From positions 9,052,001-9,116,000 of the forward strand of contig JAHQIY010000003.1 in NCBI GenBank assembly GCA_019054805.1: a stretch of 64,000 nt of DNA, given 5' to 3'. The translations under genes and the position numbers were made by a program. Source of the DNA: Brachionus manjavacas (lineage: Eukaryota > Rotifera > Eurotatoria > Ploima > Brachionidae). The notes under the pieces are model-generated. The model had not been told where the DNA came from, did no database searches, and saw only the letters and a list, made by a program, of their open reading frames with translations. Positions 1 to 10,429 of the stretch are shown in pieces (the first letter of the stretch is position 1; each line of letters opens with the position of its first letter).

Positions 1-629
1 ATAGAGAATGTGAATATAAAAAATATTGAGTTCGAAGTTTGAGACCGAACCACTTTATGAATGATTTGGACTTTAAAGAAACTTTTTTAAAGAAATTATG
101 ATTTTTTTTTAAAAATTAAATAGAAGCCTTAGGTCAAACTAGAATGTTCGGAGTAAACATAGATATCAGATTCAAAATCAAATTACAACTTATGATTTTG
201 ACTTAAAAAAAAATGTAATTTTAGAATAAATTTAAAATTCTATTAAACTTTTGACTTTGTCTCTAAATTTGAGAATCAAGTGAAAAAATGATGAACAATT
301 TTTTCTTAAAACTTTCAAATTTAAGAATTTAACATAATATTTTAGAATTTTTACAACTGATAGTTTAAAATAAACTCGTAAATTTTTTATTCAGCTCTCT
401 AGAAAGTGTAATTTGAGTATTTAATTTTTTTCAATGAAAAAATAAATCTTTATTTTTAACAATTCATTTTTTATGTATTTTTCTAATTAATTATTATTTA
501 AAAATTATTTAAAAATATATTTTGACTTTGGAGTTATAAGCACTTGCCGGAGAAAAAATTCGAAAATAGAAAAAAAAAACACTTATACAAGTCCTTATTT
601 ATTTTTAGATAAATAATAAAGCAACATAC
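1..629 (-). other. TOM70 intron sequence, no further exon seen
   Basis: AT-rich sequence downstream of the GTATGT donor of TOM70 exon 2. I found no TPR-coding frame and no recognisable repeat. Confidence 0.5.
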
Positions 630-1352
630 TTTAAAAATTTCGGCAGCCATTTTTTCTCCAATTTTTTTGACCATTTTGTCAGCCACAGCCATAGATGAAG
701 CTGAAAATTTCTGTAATATGCACAAAGAAGTCAAATCTTCAAACGCTTCCTGTAATTTGTCCAAACATTCATAGGCTTTGGCTCTTCGGCTCAGAGCTTT
801 TTCATAATTAGGGTCCAAGTTTAAAGCACTGGAGCAGTCTTCGACAACTTTTTCATACTTTTTCTAATTGAATTTTAATTAAATAAATTTAAAGCAAGAA
901 AGCCAGTTGGAAAAAAGTACCAAATTTTCATAGGCAGCTGCTCTGTTTTGATAGAATTTAGGCAGTTCGTTGGTGTCATCTTGGGGACAGCTTAAAATAG
1001 CGTCAGTGTAGCATTCTACAGCTTTTTCGAACTCTTTACTCTGAAAATGTTTGTTTCCTTGGTTCTTTTTCTCAACTGCAATTTCAAGTGGAGTCTTTGG
1101 CACCAGGTTTTTTGTCTCATTTTTTTCGAATTGTTTCGATTCGGATTTTTTAACAGTTGCCTGATTCGAACTTGATTGTTTACTCAGTTTTCTATAAAGA
1201 AGATAGCTGAGAATTGCTGCTGACGGGATCCCAATCAATACACCGAGATGCCACAGTTTAAATTCAAATTTTGAATTTTCATCAGCTCGTACCAAAGAGA
1301 GACTAGGCGACTTGGCTATTTGACTCGCCGATGATATAAGCTTGGAATGCAT
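630..1352 (-). CDS. TOMM70: TOM70-like mitochondrial import receptor, N-terminal part (partial gene)
   Basis: This is an outer-mitochondrial-membrane receptor that docks Hsp70/Hsp90-bound preproteins for the TOM complex. Exon 1 (1352-921) starts at an ATG and encodes a short N-terminus, one hydrophobic segment at about residues 36-53 (VLIGIPSAAILSYLLY), a polar linker and the first TPR (about 92-125, with NQGNKHFQ and YTDAI). It ends with QNRAAAYENL at a GTACTT donor. Exon 2 (863-630, phase 0) gives TPR2-3 (LDPNYEKALSRRAKAYE) and ends at GTATGT. The residue pattern follows animal TOMM70 closely, including the CIL...ADK stretch after TPR3. The remaining TPRs must lie left of the window, because no further exon is recognisable in 1-629. 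Other TPR proteins such as TTC12 or UNC45 fit less well because of the membrane anchor. Confidence 0.9.
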
Positions 1353-1995
1353 TCTTTGTAATTAGGCAACTTTTTTAAGAACTTTTAATTTATATGAAAT
1401 ATTACAAAAAAGGTGTATAAAGAGTTGATTTTTTTCGGAATTTTTAAAATATATGCTTTTATTTTTACTAAGCAAAAAAACGTAATGTATGAATTTAATT
1501 GAAATTTTCGTATTTCAAGACTAAAAAGAATATTTTTATGCTTTCAAATTTATTTGCAATCTTTCAATCAAAATTTGAAATTAGTTTGGGTTGTTAAGTG
1601 ACATTTTATTTGACTCAGAAATTTTTTTTTGATGTCCTTTCTAGTCCTGTTTTGTTCTCATTTGCATGACTTGGATTAGATTCAAAAAAATCACCCAGCG
1701 AAATTTTACAATGGTGTATTTAGACTTTATTGTTTTATAGATAAAATTTATTTTAGAATGAATTAATTACAATTAATTTATTGAGCAAAGAAACTTTTCA
1801 AAATGTTGGTTTGTTTGAAAAAAAATCTTTTTCTCAAAACCTTACATAAATTAACGTAAAAATTAAATTTGGACATTTTAATTTTAAATAAAAGTCACAA
1901 TACTGTTATTCGAAATTCTAAACCTTTCTTAATATTTCATTCGAGGCAACTTTATCAAAATTATATTAAGATACTTGAAGCAGAGCTTTTAATAT
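1353..1995. other. Intergenic, nothing recognised
   Basis: Upstream region of TOM70. It is AT-rich with homopolymer runs, and I see no coding or repeat signal. It presumably contains the TOM70 promoter. Confidence 0.4.
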
Positions 1996-2204
1996 GCGAG
2001 TAACGAGACGTTAGATATATATTTTTTTTAAAAATTGTGAATAAAGGTAACAAACATGCTTACATAAATTTGAATAATTTTTTGTAATGTATTTTATTTT
2101 CATAAATATATAAAAAATTTAAAAATTCATAATAATCTACATTATTTATTTTTTTAATATATTTTGTTTACAATTTTCGATTTATCGATATAAAGCTACA
2201 AAAA

Positions 2205-3710
2205 TTAGACTTTGATTGTTAAACTAAGTAAGACTTTTAATTTTTTATTGGTATTTGGAATTAGTTCCTTAAATCGAACTAATGTATCATTCTGTAAAGC
2301 TTCTAATCGTTTTTCTTCTTCTAATCTTGGGATCAAACTTGCACTATTTTTAATTCTTGTTAATCGGTCAAAAGGGAAGGGTATGATTAAGAAATCATTT
2401 ATATTTTTAAGTCTCGATAAAGCAACAAACGTAAGACCAAGTGACTTTTCTGATTTACCAAGATCAATAACTGCTGATTGTAGAGTTTGGCCTTGCGATT
2501 TATGTATAGTCATCGCGTAGCCAATTCTAAATGGTAACTGTTTACGAGTTCCATTAGCGTATTTAGAATAAGCAGAAATTGGGTTAATTGGGATATAGTT
2601 TTTTTTGCATGGTTCATCGAAAAATTGTGGGCCTATATAATGAACAAACTCAACTATAACAGCCAATGGTAAATCTCCAATTCTGTAATCTTCTTTTACA
2701 ATTATTTCTTTAATTACACCATTTGCACTATTCAAAAGGCCTCTGTTAGTCCAAATATTAGACGTGAGAGTGACGTTACACCCAATCGCAAGATAAAGCA
2801 AATTAACCAAACCATTTAATTGATCAGAATCAATTTTTTTAACTGATTCAGGAACATTAATTGCTTTACTACAAAAAATAGGCATGTTTAATTCAGTCAA
2901 TTTTTTGTTATTATATTGATCAACTTTTTCATTTTCAAGAAATAATCTTGTAGCGCTATTAAAGCGTTCGATGTTAAACGGATTAACTGAATTTTCTAAT
3001 AGGAGTTCCCAATCTTCGATAGTGTTTTCACCGTTTCTTGTTCTAGGGAGTAAATCAATAAACTTTTCTTGTCTTGTGTCTTTATTTGAATTCTTTTGTC
3101 TTTCAACTTTTTTGAGTTTAACGACGATATTAAAGTTAAGGTAGGCTTTATATCCAGCAAGTGTAAGAGGTCCTTTTCCATTCTTAGAGTATAATGGTGA
3201 TCCACAAACTGGTAGAAGCTGCCCAGGATCTCCTACCAAAATAATTGAAATTCCACCGAATAATAAGTTTGATCCTTTTATGACTTTGAGTCGTTTATCA
3301 ATACAAGCAAAAATTTTTTGTGATAACATTGAATATTCGTCTATAATAATGAATTTTGTATCTTTAAATTCTTGTTGAATTCGATTTAGTTTATCTGGTG
3401 CCATTTCTCGTTGTTCATTTTCAACAGAAATATTAAATAGACTGTGAATGGTTTCGCCTTTGATTATAAATGCTGCTTTAGCAGTTGGAGCGCAGCGTTT
3501 AAGATAACTATCCAATAGAGTAGAGATTGCAAAAATTGTAAAAGATTTACCAGTACCAGCTGTTCCATTTAATATCATTAATAGTTGCTTATTTTCGTTT
3601 AGATATTTCTCGATAATATTAAATGCAAATCTTTGCATTTTGTTCAAACTTTCTTTAAAAACAATAGGGCATTTGTAATCATCTGAATAATTGAAGATTT
3701 TTTTGGTCTT
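2205..3710 (-). pseudogene. Helitron PIF1-like helicase domain
   Basis: The frame is open for about 480 codons. It shows Walker A (NGTAGTGKSF), Walker B (FIIIDEYSML), the GDPGQLLPV motif and the C-terminal GYAMTIHKSQGQTL and FVALSRLKN motifs of PIF1/RecD-type SF1 helicases as fused in Helitrons. This domain unwinds the donor strand during rolling-circle transposition. It lies directly downstream of the Rep domain and is separated from it by a one-base frame change near 3700, in a run of seven A. The first Met lies after residues that belong to the upstream Rep frame, so this is the C-terminal part of one Rep-helicase protein and not a separate gene. A host PIF1 is excluded by the Helitron context. 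Confidence 0.9.
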
Positions 3711-5525
3711 CTATCCAATTGGACATTAATTTTAGCTGAATTTCGGTATAAGTGGTTCTTCTTTGTTTCCAGTCATAGTTTAAATCAGTTAAAGGGGATT
3801 CTTCGAAGATTTCTTTGAGAGGTACAAGTTCAGAAAGTTCAGTAAACTCTGTAGCTATCATTTCGGGTTCATGAGCTGGGTCATATTCTTCTCTGATATT
3901 TTTAAGTTCTTTTAGATAGTTATTAAAAAAGTTTAAACTATGAATAACATTTTGAGGTGCTGTTTTTATGAAGTTTTCGAATCGTTGAATTGCAGTTTCA
4001 AAATTACATAATGTATTAATGTCAGATGAATCCCAAGAGCTATATTTTATCAATTGATAATAACAAAATTTTCTGTGATTTTCTATGTCGTCAGGATTAA
4101 AACGTAATTTTGGTTTTGTAATTATTACAACTTTATCCGGGTTTGGTCTAGTTGCAATTTCATTTTTTGTTATTTGAAAATTTTGACAGAATTCCACAAA
4201 ATTGTAAATATTATGAAAATTTTTGTTTATTTGTTTTCTATTGGAATAAAAATCTAATAAGGACTTTTTGAATTCAATTTGGTCGTCATTATTTGTTTTA
4301 TTGAAATCGATTAATTTATGATTCAAATCTAGTGATTGGTTAACGTATTGAAAACTGCTTTGGTAAAGGGGTCCACTCATTAATAATCTACAGACTTCAC
4401 ATTGACCAATATCACGTTGTCCGCATGATGTTTTTAGCATAATTGAGCGTAGTTTAGATTTTGGGTTATCTCCTTCTTTTGAATAATTTAATATTGTCTT
4501 GTATGTTTCTATAAATGTTTGACTTGATTTCTCAGGTTTAGCAGCATATTTTACCATATATCTGATTGCGGCACTTTTATCGATAATGATTTGCATGTCT
4601 GAATTCCCTCTCCAATGATGACAGCACAAAATATTATGTACGTTCATATTTGGATCATTTCTTTTCATTTTAATCTCGGCAATTATTGAAGAGTTAGTTT
4701 CAGTGAACCAGATCTCAGTTTTGGATTGAATTGACATTGGAAATTCAAATCTACATTTTCCGTTTGTTTTGGATTTACAATAACCATCAATCCTACAAGT
4801 ATGCCTTTGACAGCAGTTGGACACATTTGAATAGTCATTATCATATTCTTCTTCAGGTATTGTATTGAAATTGATAGAGCACGGATGAGGGTCGAGTAGT
4901 TGATCATTAAAGTCTGAATCCTTTGGATTCATTGCAGATAAGAGGGTATCAGCATAGTTAATAACTTTAACTTCAGCCTTATCTCCTTCAACAATTAAAT
5001 TAATTAGCTCTTGTTTTTCATCCTCATTTAATTGTTTTTTATCCAAATCATTTTTGGCAAGTCTACCTAAATAAACTTTTTTGGTAAGTTCAGTTAGACC
5101 AGGGTCATTTTTAAATCGAGCAGCACCGTGGGCATGTATAGATGACCGTGATTGCCATTCATAGCGGTGCCATCTCCATTCACATTGTAAGATAGAATCG
5201 AATACTATTTTTAAAAATTCATTTAATCTAATTCCAAAGTACCAATCAACAATATGGGGATTATTTAAAACATTTTTATATCTGACTTTAGGATCATTAG
5301 AAAATCCGCCTGGAAAAAGTCTATGCAAATCTTCCCAGTGGTTGTCAGCATACGAAAATGTGAAGAAAATTGTGGCTGTTTTTTTTGTTCAAATGTACTT
5401 TCAAGTTCTGATCGTCTTTGAAACCAATATGCATTAGATCCAGTTATATTAGCTGAATATGGAGTCATTCGTTTTAAAATTTGGTCAGCTAAAGAGAGTT
5501 ATAATTTAAAATTTTTTAATGATTA
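3679..5525 (-). pseudogene. Helitron Rep (HUH nuclease) domain
   Basis: The main open stretch (5328-3679) begins within the Helitron-like domain and holds WHRYEWQSRSSIHAHG, the two-histidine (HUH) metal site, followed by CHHWRGNSDMQIIID and the tyrosine region YMVKYAAK, the hallmark of Helitron Rep. Upstream of a frame change near 5365 the same protein continues to the right edge of this segment (LADQILKRMTPYSANITGS), where the MITE at 5528-5834 interrupts it. Rep nicks the donor DNA and forms a 5'-phosphotyrosine link. Because of the frame breaks this copy should not make an active protein, unless the homopolymer-associated breaks are sequencing errors. Confidence 0.88.
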
Positions 5526-5527
5526 TA

Positions 5528-5834
5528 CAGTAGTGATTTGACACGAGGATTTGACCTAAACTTTAAAAATACTAAAAGTCAAAAATTAGGAATTTACGTA
5601 TAATTTCGTAAAAAATAGTTATTTTTTGGTAATGTAAAAATTGATAAATTTTGATTAAAATTGAAATTTATTACAATTTTTACATTTTTGAAAATTTTAC
5701 CCAAAAATAATTATTTTTTACGAAATCTTCACTTTTTTCCAGCATAATTTTGTAAGAAAAAATTTTGGCAATTTTCGGTATTTTACGTGAATTATCTTAA
5801 AATTTGGTCAAATCCTCGTGTCAAATCACCACTG
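5528..5834. mobile_element. 307-bp Tc1/mariner-type MITE with TA duplication
   Basis: The ends are CAGTAGTGATTTGACACGAG and, inverted, CAGTGGTGATTTGACACGAG, with matching continuing for 29 bp and one mismatch. TA dinucleotides flank both ends (5526-5527 and 5835-5836). There is no coding capacity, and the interior is AT-rich and partly self-complementary with ACGTAA/TTACGT motifs. The CAGT start and the TA target point to mobilisation by a Tc1/mariner transposase. It sits inside the Helitron Rep-helicase frame, so it is younger than that Helitron. Confidence 0.88.
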
Positions 5835-5836
5835 TA

Positions 5837-7674
5837 GTCAAAATAATTTTTTTTACTTGAATCTTCAGTTATCATTTTTTTAAATCATTTAACGTAAGGT
5901 TAGCATCACCTGGGTTTTGTTTTAGATAAATTTTAGTTTGATCAATTGTTCGATGTCGGCTGATTCTGTCATACATATAAAATTTAAATCGGGGATGTTC
6001 AGCAAATGGGTAATAGTATTCTCCTGTTTTTGGGTTTAAAGTGGCGTATTTCAATAAGTGGCTTACTGCTAAAGTTTCAGTAACAAATTCTCTTCGTGCT
6101 TTTTTGTTGGATCTCCTTTGCCAAAGGGGAAAAGCTTTGGGAAAACAAGTGAGCAAATTCCGTCTATAGTAAATTCATTAATGGGTGAAGTATCAACTGT
6201 TGGCCAATTTAGTCTTTGTTTTATTTTATCATATTGTAAAATGTTTTCTTCTTCTTGTTGTACAAAATAATGATAATCGGAATGTGTCTCTATGGGATTA
6301 TCTTTGATCTCAGGGCCTAAATCTTGATTAATTAAATCGTTATCGTTTATTTCGTTTAAATTATTGGGGATATCATCTTCAGGTAATTTATCAATATTTT
6401 CTCGATCAATATATATCTTATTGCTTTTCCAAGCTGGATTATTATCGATAAGAAAATTTAGAACAGTAATAATTCTATTTTTATTTACTTTAAACTCTTT
6501 TGATTTGTTATTAGTCCCATTTGTTTTAACAATTAATAAAGGTAGATCTTTGATTAGTCGAGGTAGAGAGGTAACTATTGATGACACATCCTGTTTAAAG
6601 TTTATAACAGATCCTTTACTCACATATTGTCCGCCGTTTAAACGATAAATACTCATTACAGGTAGGACTGGACTAATTAACATTTCTTCTATCATCGTTA
6701 AATTATTCAAAGAAAGCTTGACTAGATGACTCAATTTGTTATGGCTTGGGTCCATGTCGTTAAGGTCTGTAAAGCGGATATTATATAAATCACAGGTTTC
6801 ACATTTTGATTTTGTGGTTGGCCATAGTTCAGAACAATGATCACAGAAAAAAGGGTTCCATAGTCTTATGTTTTCATGGAATTTCATAATCTCTTGTTTT
6901 ACCCATGGTTGTTTATGTAATGGACCATGTTTAGATGAGTTGAATTCCCTTAAATATTGGTCTTTTGAAATAGACGAATAAATAGGTAAAATTTTTTTTG
7001 GTAAAATATTTTGTGTTATGAGATTATTTTTATCTTTGTTTAAGGGACATTTTCCACTTCTTATGGTTTTGTGATCAGAACCGCCACATCTACATTTTGA
7101 TAATTGTTTAATAGATTCGATGATATTAATTGTGTTATCTCGATTTGTTTCAGGTAATAATATTGTGTCTGATGATACAATATTTTTTGGTGGAACATTA
7201 TTTGTTTGTAAAAAATTAATACTTTGTTGATTAGTTAATTGACCGGAAAAATTCAAAATGGTTTCAGGTTGGTCTAGTTGAGTATTTATCAAGTCGTTAC
7301 TCTGGTTAGTTGAGAAATTAAGTTGAGCAAGTGATTTGAATTTTAGTGGACATTTGATGCTTTTTGTATTAAGGTGGTCAGAACCTCCACATCTACATTT
7401 TGTTCTCTTAATTTGTTTAGAAGATGGTGTAATATTTATTTTAAGGTTCTTCAAAGACTTCAAATTAGAATAATGATTAGATTATTATCTGTTAATTAAG
7501 CATAATTTAAATTTTTACGTTGTTAATAGGTGAAAAATTTTGATTAGGTGATTCAATAGAGGATATTTTGTGTCTATGGTTACCATCTTCTATTTGAGTA
7601 TGGATTTTTCTTTTAGGAGTATGAGTACTTGACTCTAAAAAAGCATTATTTAGGGTGTCGTAATTTTTATTCAT
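5837..7674 (-). pseudogene. Helitron N-terminal region with CRCGGSDH zinc-knuckle repeats
   Basis: A short ATG exon (7674-7519, MNKNYDTLNNAF) can be joined through a 60-bp GT...AG intron to the long frame ending near 6069. That frame carries two copies of the motif CRCGGSDH...KCPL, then the conserved WNPFFCDHCSELWP block and the VFPKLFPFGKG block that precede the Rep domain in many animal Helitrons and Helitron-derived helicases. Two frame changes follow (near 6110 and in the A-run at 5876). The second frame (6156-5872) has HPRFKFYMYDRISRHRT. The intron is an inference from phase and from the absence of an upstream ATG in the long frame. Confidence 0.75.
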
Positions 7675-7806
7675 TTTTTAAATAAAATCTAAACAGAAAA
7701 AAATTTAAATAATTTTATTTAGTAATACAAAATATTTAATTGTTTAATTGTAATTGTAAAATATTTAATTGTGAAAAAATTAGATTAAAGGTAAAAATTT
7801 TAAGTG

Positions 7807-8244
7807 TTAGTTCGGTTTAGTTCTTTTGTTGCCTTTATTTTGAATCGGTTTTGTTACCGCTTGGGTTGAAGTGATTGGTGCAGAGGATCGTGTTTGTGGT
7901 GGTGTTTGTGATGCGATCGGAGAGGGTAAATGAGTAAGAGAACATTCATGTTGGGTCAAACTTTGATTAATCAACGCATCATCGTCCTCGTTTCTAGCCG
8001 ATTGAATGTTATTTTTTTCATTAGGATCCCACTTAACGACTACTTGTTTTTGAAATTCTTTGAGTTTGGATCCAGTTAAATCAAGAACGATTTCATCGAA
8101 GAGTTCTTCATTTATTTTAAATTTTGACACACACAGCCGCTTAATTGAATTTTTCTGGTAGTTAAGTTGTTTAAAAGATTCCATTAAGTTCGTAATTTGT
8201 CTTGAAATCTTATTCAAATCATCAAAAAATTCAAAATTATCCAT
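7807..8244 (-). CDS. Unknown 145-residue ORF at the 5' side of the Helitron
   Basis: The ORF is intact from ATG to stop. The N-terminal half is charged and probably helical (MDNFEFFDDLNKISRQITNL); the C-terminal half is Ser/Thr/Pro/Gln-rich and ends in a basic KGNKRTKPN tail. I do not recognise a family. It is transcribed in the same direction as the Rep-helicase, 130 bp upstream of it, and lies inside the inferred Helitron borders. It could be an accessory ORF or a captured host fragment. An AG microsatellite lies about 100 bp upstream (around 8347-8364). Confidence 0.45.
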   Translation of the reverse strand: MDNFEFFDDLNKISRQITNLMESFKQLNYQKNSIKRLCVSKFKINEELFDEIVLDLTGSKLKEFQKQVVVKWDPNEKNNIQSARNEDDDALINQSLTQHECSLTHLPSPIASQTPPQTRSSAPITSTQAVTKPIQNKGNKRTKPN

Positions 8245-9137
8245 CTGTGGTCGTTAAATTGGATACTGAAAGGAAAAGAAAATATCGAAATTAAATTGTA
8301 TGTGAGATATATATGTGAGACGGATAGATTTATTATGTGCTTTATGAGAGAGAGAGAGAGAGAGGTGAGAGAGGGTTTTTTCTTTTATATTTTATTAACA
8401 AATAGAGACGCTTACGCTCTTTTAATTTTTTCAAATTAGACGCGCAAAGCAAAAATTTTAAAGAAAGAAAAGTGTTAAAAAACTAATTTAACAAATATCT
8501 CTTGTTTAATTGAACAAAGAATTTTTTTATGCGTTTTTTATGCGTAAACCCTTTTTTTTTTTAATATAAAATTATCGAATGAATTTTGTTTATTTTTTTT
8601 TTTTATTGTCAATCAGCAAATTATATTTGCAGATTTTTTAAATATTCTCTTCTAAACGAATCAATTACTTGGGTTTCGAAGCCAATCAGATTTTTTCAGT
8701 CCAAAACCGAACGGTCTTGTCTGGTTAATAAGCTCGTCACGACCGCTCGTTCCTCGCAAAAAATACACAATAATAGATCTTAATGAAATTTTTTCTTTAA
8801 TCAATAGATCAAAATTGGCATAGAAAATAAAATATAAAAAAAAATAATCAAAAAAATAATTAAAAAATCTTGGATTATCGTTTTGTCGGGCATACTATTA
8901 ATTATGGCTTTATGTGTCGAAAAAAATTTTTTTAATAATTTTTTAACAATAATTTTTAGGCCGCATGAGAAAATGTCAAATTTTTAATAATAATGTCAAA
9001 TTTTAATAAGTCAAATAAAATAAATAAGTGTCAAATTTAAGAAAAGAAAGTGCCAAATTGTATTGTCAAATATTTTCTATTTAACGTTTGCTGAAATTAA
9101 CCAAATCATAATTCCTTTCTTTTTGACTTTTAAAAAA

Positions 9138-9449
9138 ATGAATATTTTACCAAACATCGATGATCTTGATTTCACACAGTCGACTAGCTCAGCTCATGCT
9201 AGAAATCCGGCTCAACGTAACAATGAAGATCAGGGTCAAGAAACTGATAATAACGCTGAAGACATTTGTGTTGTTTAAGAACCTGCTAAAGCTAAAGCTA
9301 AGGAAAGTCATTTGTTTTACAAAATTTACGGGATTGCTTATCGTGAACGTCTATTTGACGAGTTTCCTAAAGAATCTTGGTGTCTAATTTTGGGTCAAGT
9401 CGCAAGTGCTGGGAGACCCATAAAAATGGCTAAAGCGTTGGCAAAGTAA
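9138..9449 (+). pseudogene. Unknown transposon-associated ORF with one in-frame stop
   Basis: From ATG 9138 the frame reads MNILPNIDDLDFTQSTSS and continues to a TAA at 9277. After that TAA the same frame stays protein-like (KESHLFYKIYGIAYRERLF, then LILGQVASAGRPIKMAKALA) up to a codon that is also a good donor, AAG|GTAAGT, at 9447. A decayed first exon of a transposon gene fits best. The position inside the GTCAAAT arrays and upstream of MULE-like debris supports this. I do not recognise the family. Confidence 0.35.
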
Positions 9450-9467
9450 GTTTAACCTTTTACATTT

Positions 9468-9634
9468 AAATTAAAAATAAGAACGTCAAATATTTTTACT
9501 TTTTTTATGAATATTTTTCTCTTTTTTTTGGTGAATATTTGGTAATATCAAAAAAATTTGATACTATCTGATTTGACATTTCTTTAATAAATTTGACAAA
9601 AAAACATAATATTTGACGTTCTTATTTTTAATTT
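9468..9634. repeat. 167-bp hairpin with 27-bp perfect arms
   Basis: Positions 9468-9494 and 9608-9634 are perfect inverted copies of 27 bp, each containing AAATAAGAACGTCAAATATT. The interior is 113 bp. The right arm overlaps boxes of the ATTTGAC array, so this may be a nested sub-element. Confidence 0.75.
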
Positions 9635-10188
9635 GACATATTAAAATTTGACAAAATAATTTTTTAAATTTGACATTCCTTTGAAAAATTTGACTATAAT
9701 AATATATGCTAATTTTTATAACTCTGGAACATAAAAACTCAGATAAAAAAAAAAAATTTATCCTTTTAAAAGAAGAAACATAAATTGATTAATTTTAATT
9801 CTAATTAAAAAACAAATCTAAAAAAATTTTTTTTGGTGATGATGCTATGTTCGAAAAAATAGGTTTTCTCTACCATTTAAAAAATTCATTTTTTTTAACC
9901 CTAAAGAAAAGTCTGCATCAATTGCACCTTTTTTTTTATAGTATAGCTAGATTTCTTTAGCTAACAAAACGATGTTCGATAAATTTATGCTAACAGAAAT
10001 CGAAAATATTTAATAAATCATTTAAAAAATGAAATTTCTGAGGAATATAGAATTAAACTTTAATAATAAATTAAAAATTCGATTTTAATTCAAATTTCAT
10101 TTATAAATTTCAGTTTATGCATGTGAATAACAATTATTAAGAAAATCAAGTATTAGTAAAATATTTGTGGATCTAATTTTAATAGACT

Positions 10189-10252
10189 TATATTTTTTGA
10201 TGATATGATATCATCAAAAAATATAAAAATAAGTTTCAGTGAAACTTATTTT
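10189..10252. repeat. Two adjacent near-perfect hairpins
   Basis: Arms 10189-10204 and 10210-10225 are 16-bp perfect complements (TATATTTTTTGATGAT) around a 5-base loop. Immediately after, 10226-10238 and 10240-10252 are 13-bp perfect complements (AAAATAAGTTTCA) around a single base. Confidence 0.85.
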
Positions 10253-10429
10253 TTTGCTTCAAAATAAAAAATTAAAAATGAAATCTTATTTGACACCTTA
10301 ATAAAAAAAAAATTAATATGATGTCTAAATATTTTTTGATAGTGCCGATTTTTATTTTAATGATACAAAATAAATTAATTTTAACATGATTACAAAGAAC
10401 TGTAAATCTGTTTAATCTTTGATGATGGA

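Larger units (their letters stand above)
1996..8757 (-). mobile_element. Helitron-family rolling-circle transposon, decayed copy
   Basis: On the minus strand the parts run in order: a small upstream ORF (8244-7807), zinc-knuckle repeats, a Helitron-like N domain, an HUH Rep domain (SIHAHG; VKYAAK) and a PIF1-type helicase ending at 2205. Coding is broken by about four frameshifts (near 6110, 5876, 5365 and 3700) and by a MITE at 5528-5834. The ends are tentative. A 12-mer GCGAGTAACGAG at 1996-2007 (plus) is matched with one mismatch by GCGAGGAACGAG at 8757-8746 (minus), so the two face inward like short terminal repeats. I could not find a convincing 3' hairpin plus CTRR. The coding identity is firm and the borders are inference. 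Confidence 0.75.
8970..9700. mobile_element. Short element bounded by inverted arrays of GTCAAAT boxes
   Basis: The left array has six GTCAAAT-type boxes starting at 8977, 8997, 9012, 9032, 9054 (GCCAAAT) and 9067. The right array has seven inverted boxes (ATTTGAC) at 9571, 9591, 9611, 9631, 9646, 9668 and 9688, mostly 20 bp apart. A plus-strand coding stretch lies between them (9138-9449). Inverted arrays of a short box flanking coding DNA resemble subterminal transposase-binding repeats of DNA transposons. The family is not identified and exact ends or target duplications are not resolved. Confidence 0.5.

Noticed and set aside
8340-8370. AG microsatellite as a promoter GAGA element
   Set aside because: A simple repeat is enough to explain it; no further evidence of regulation.
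9277-9279. Stop-codon readthrough in the 9138-9449 ORF
   Set aside because: The stop is TAA with no readthrough context visible, and the surroundings are transposon-like and decayed, so a broken ORF is simpler.
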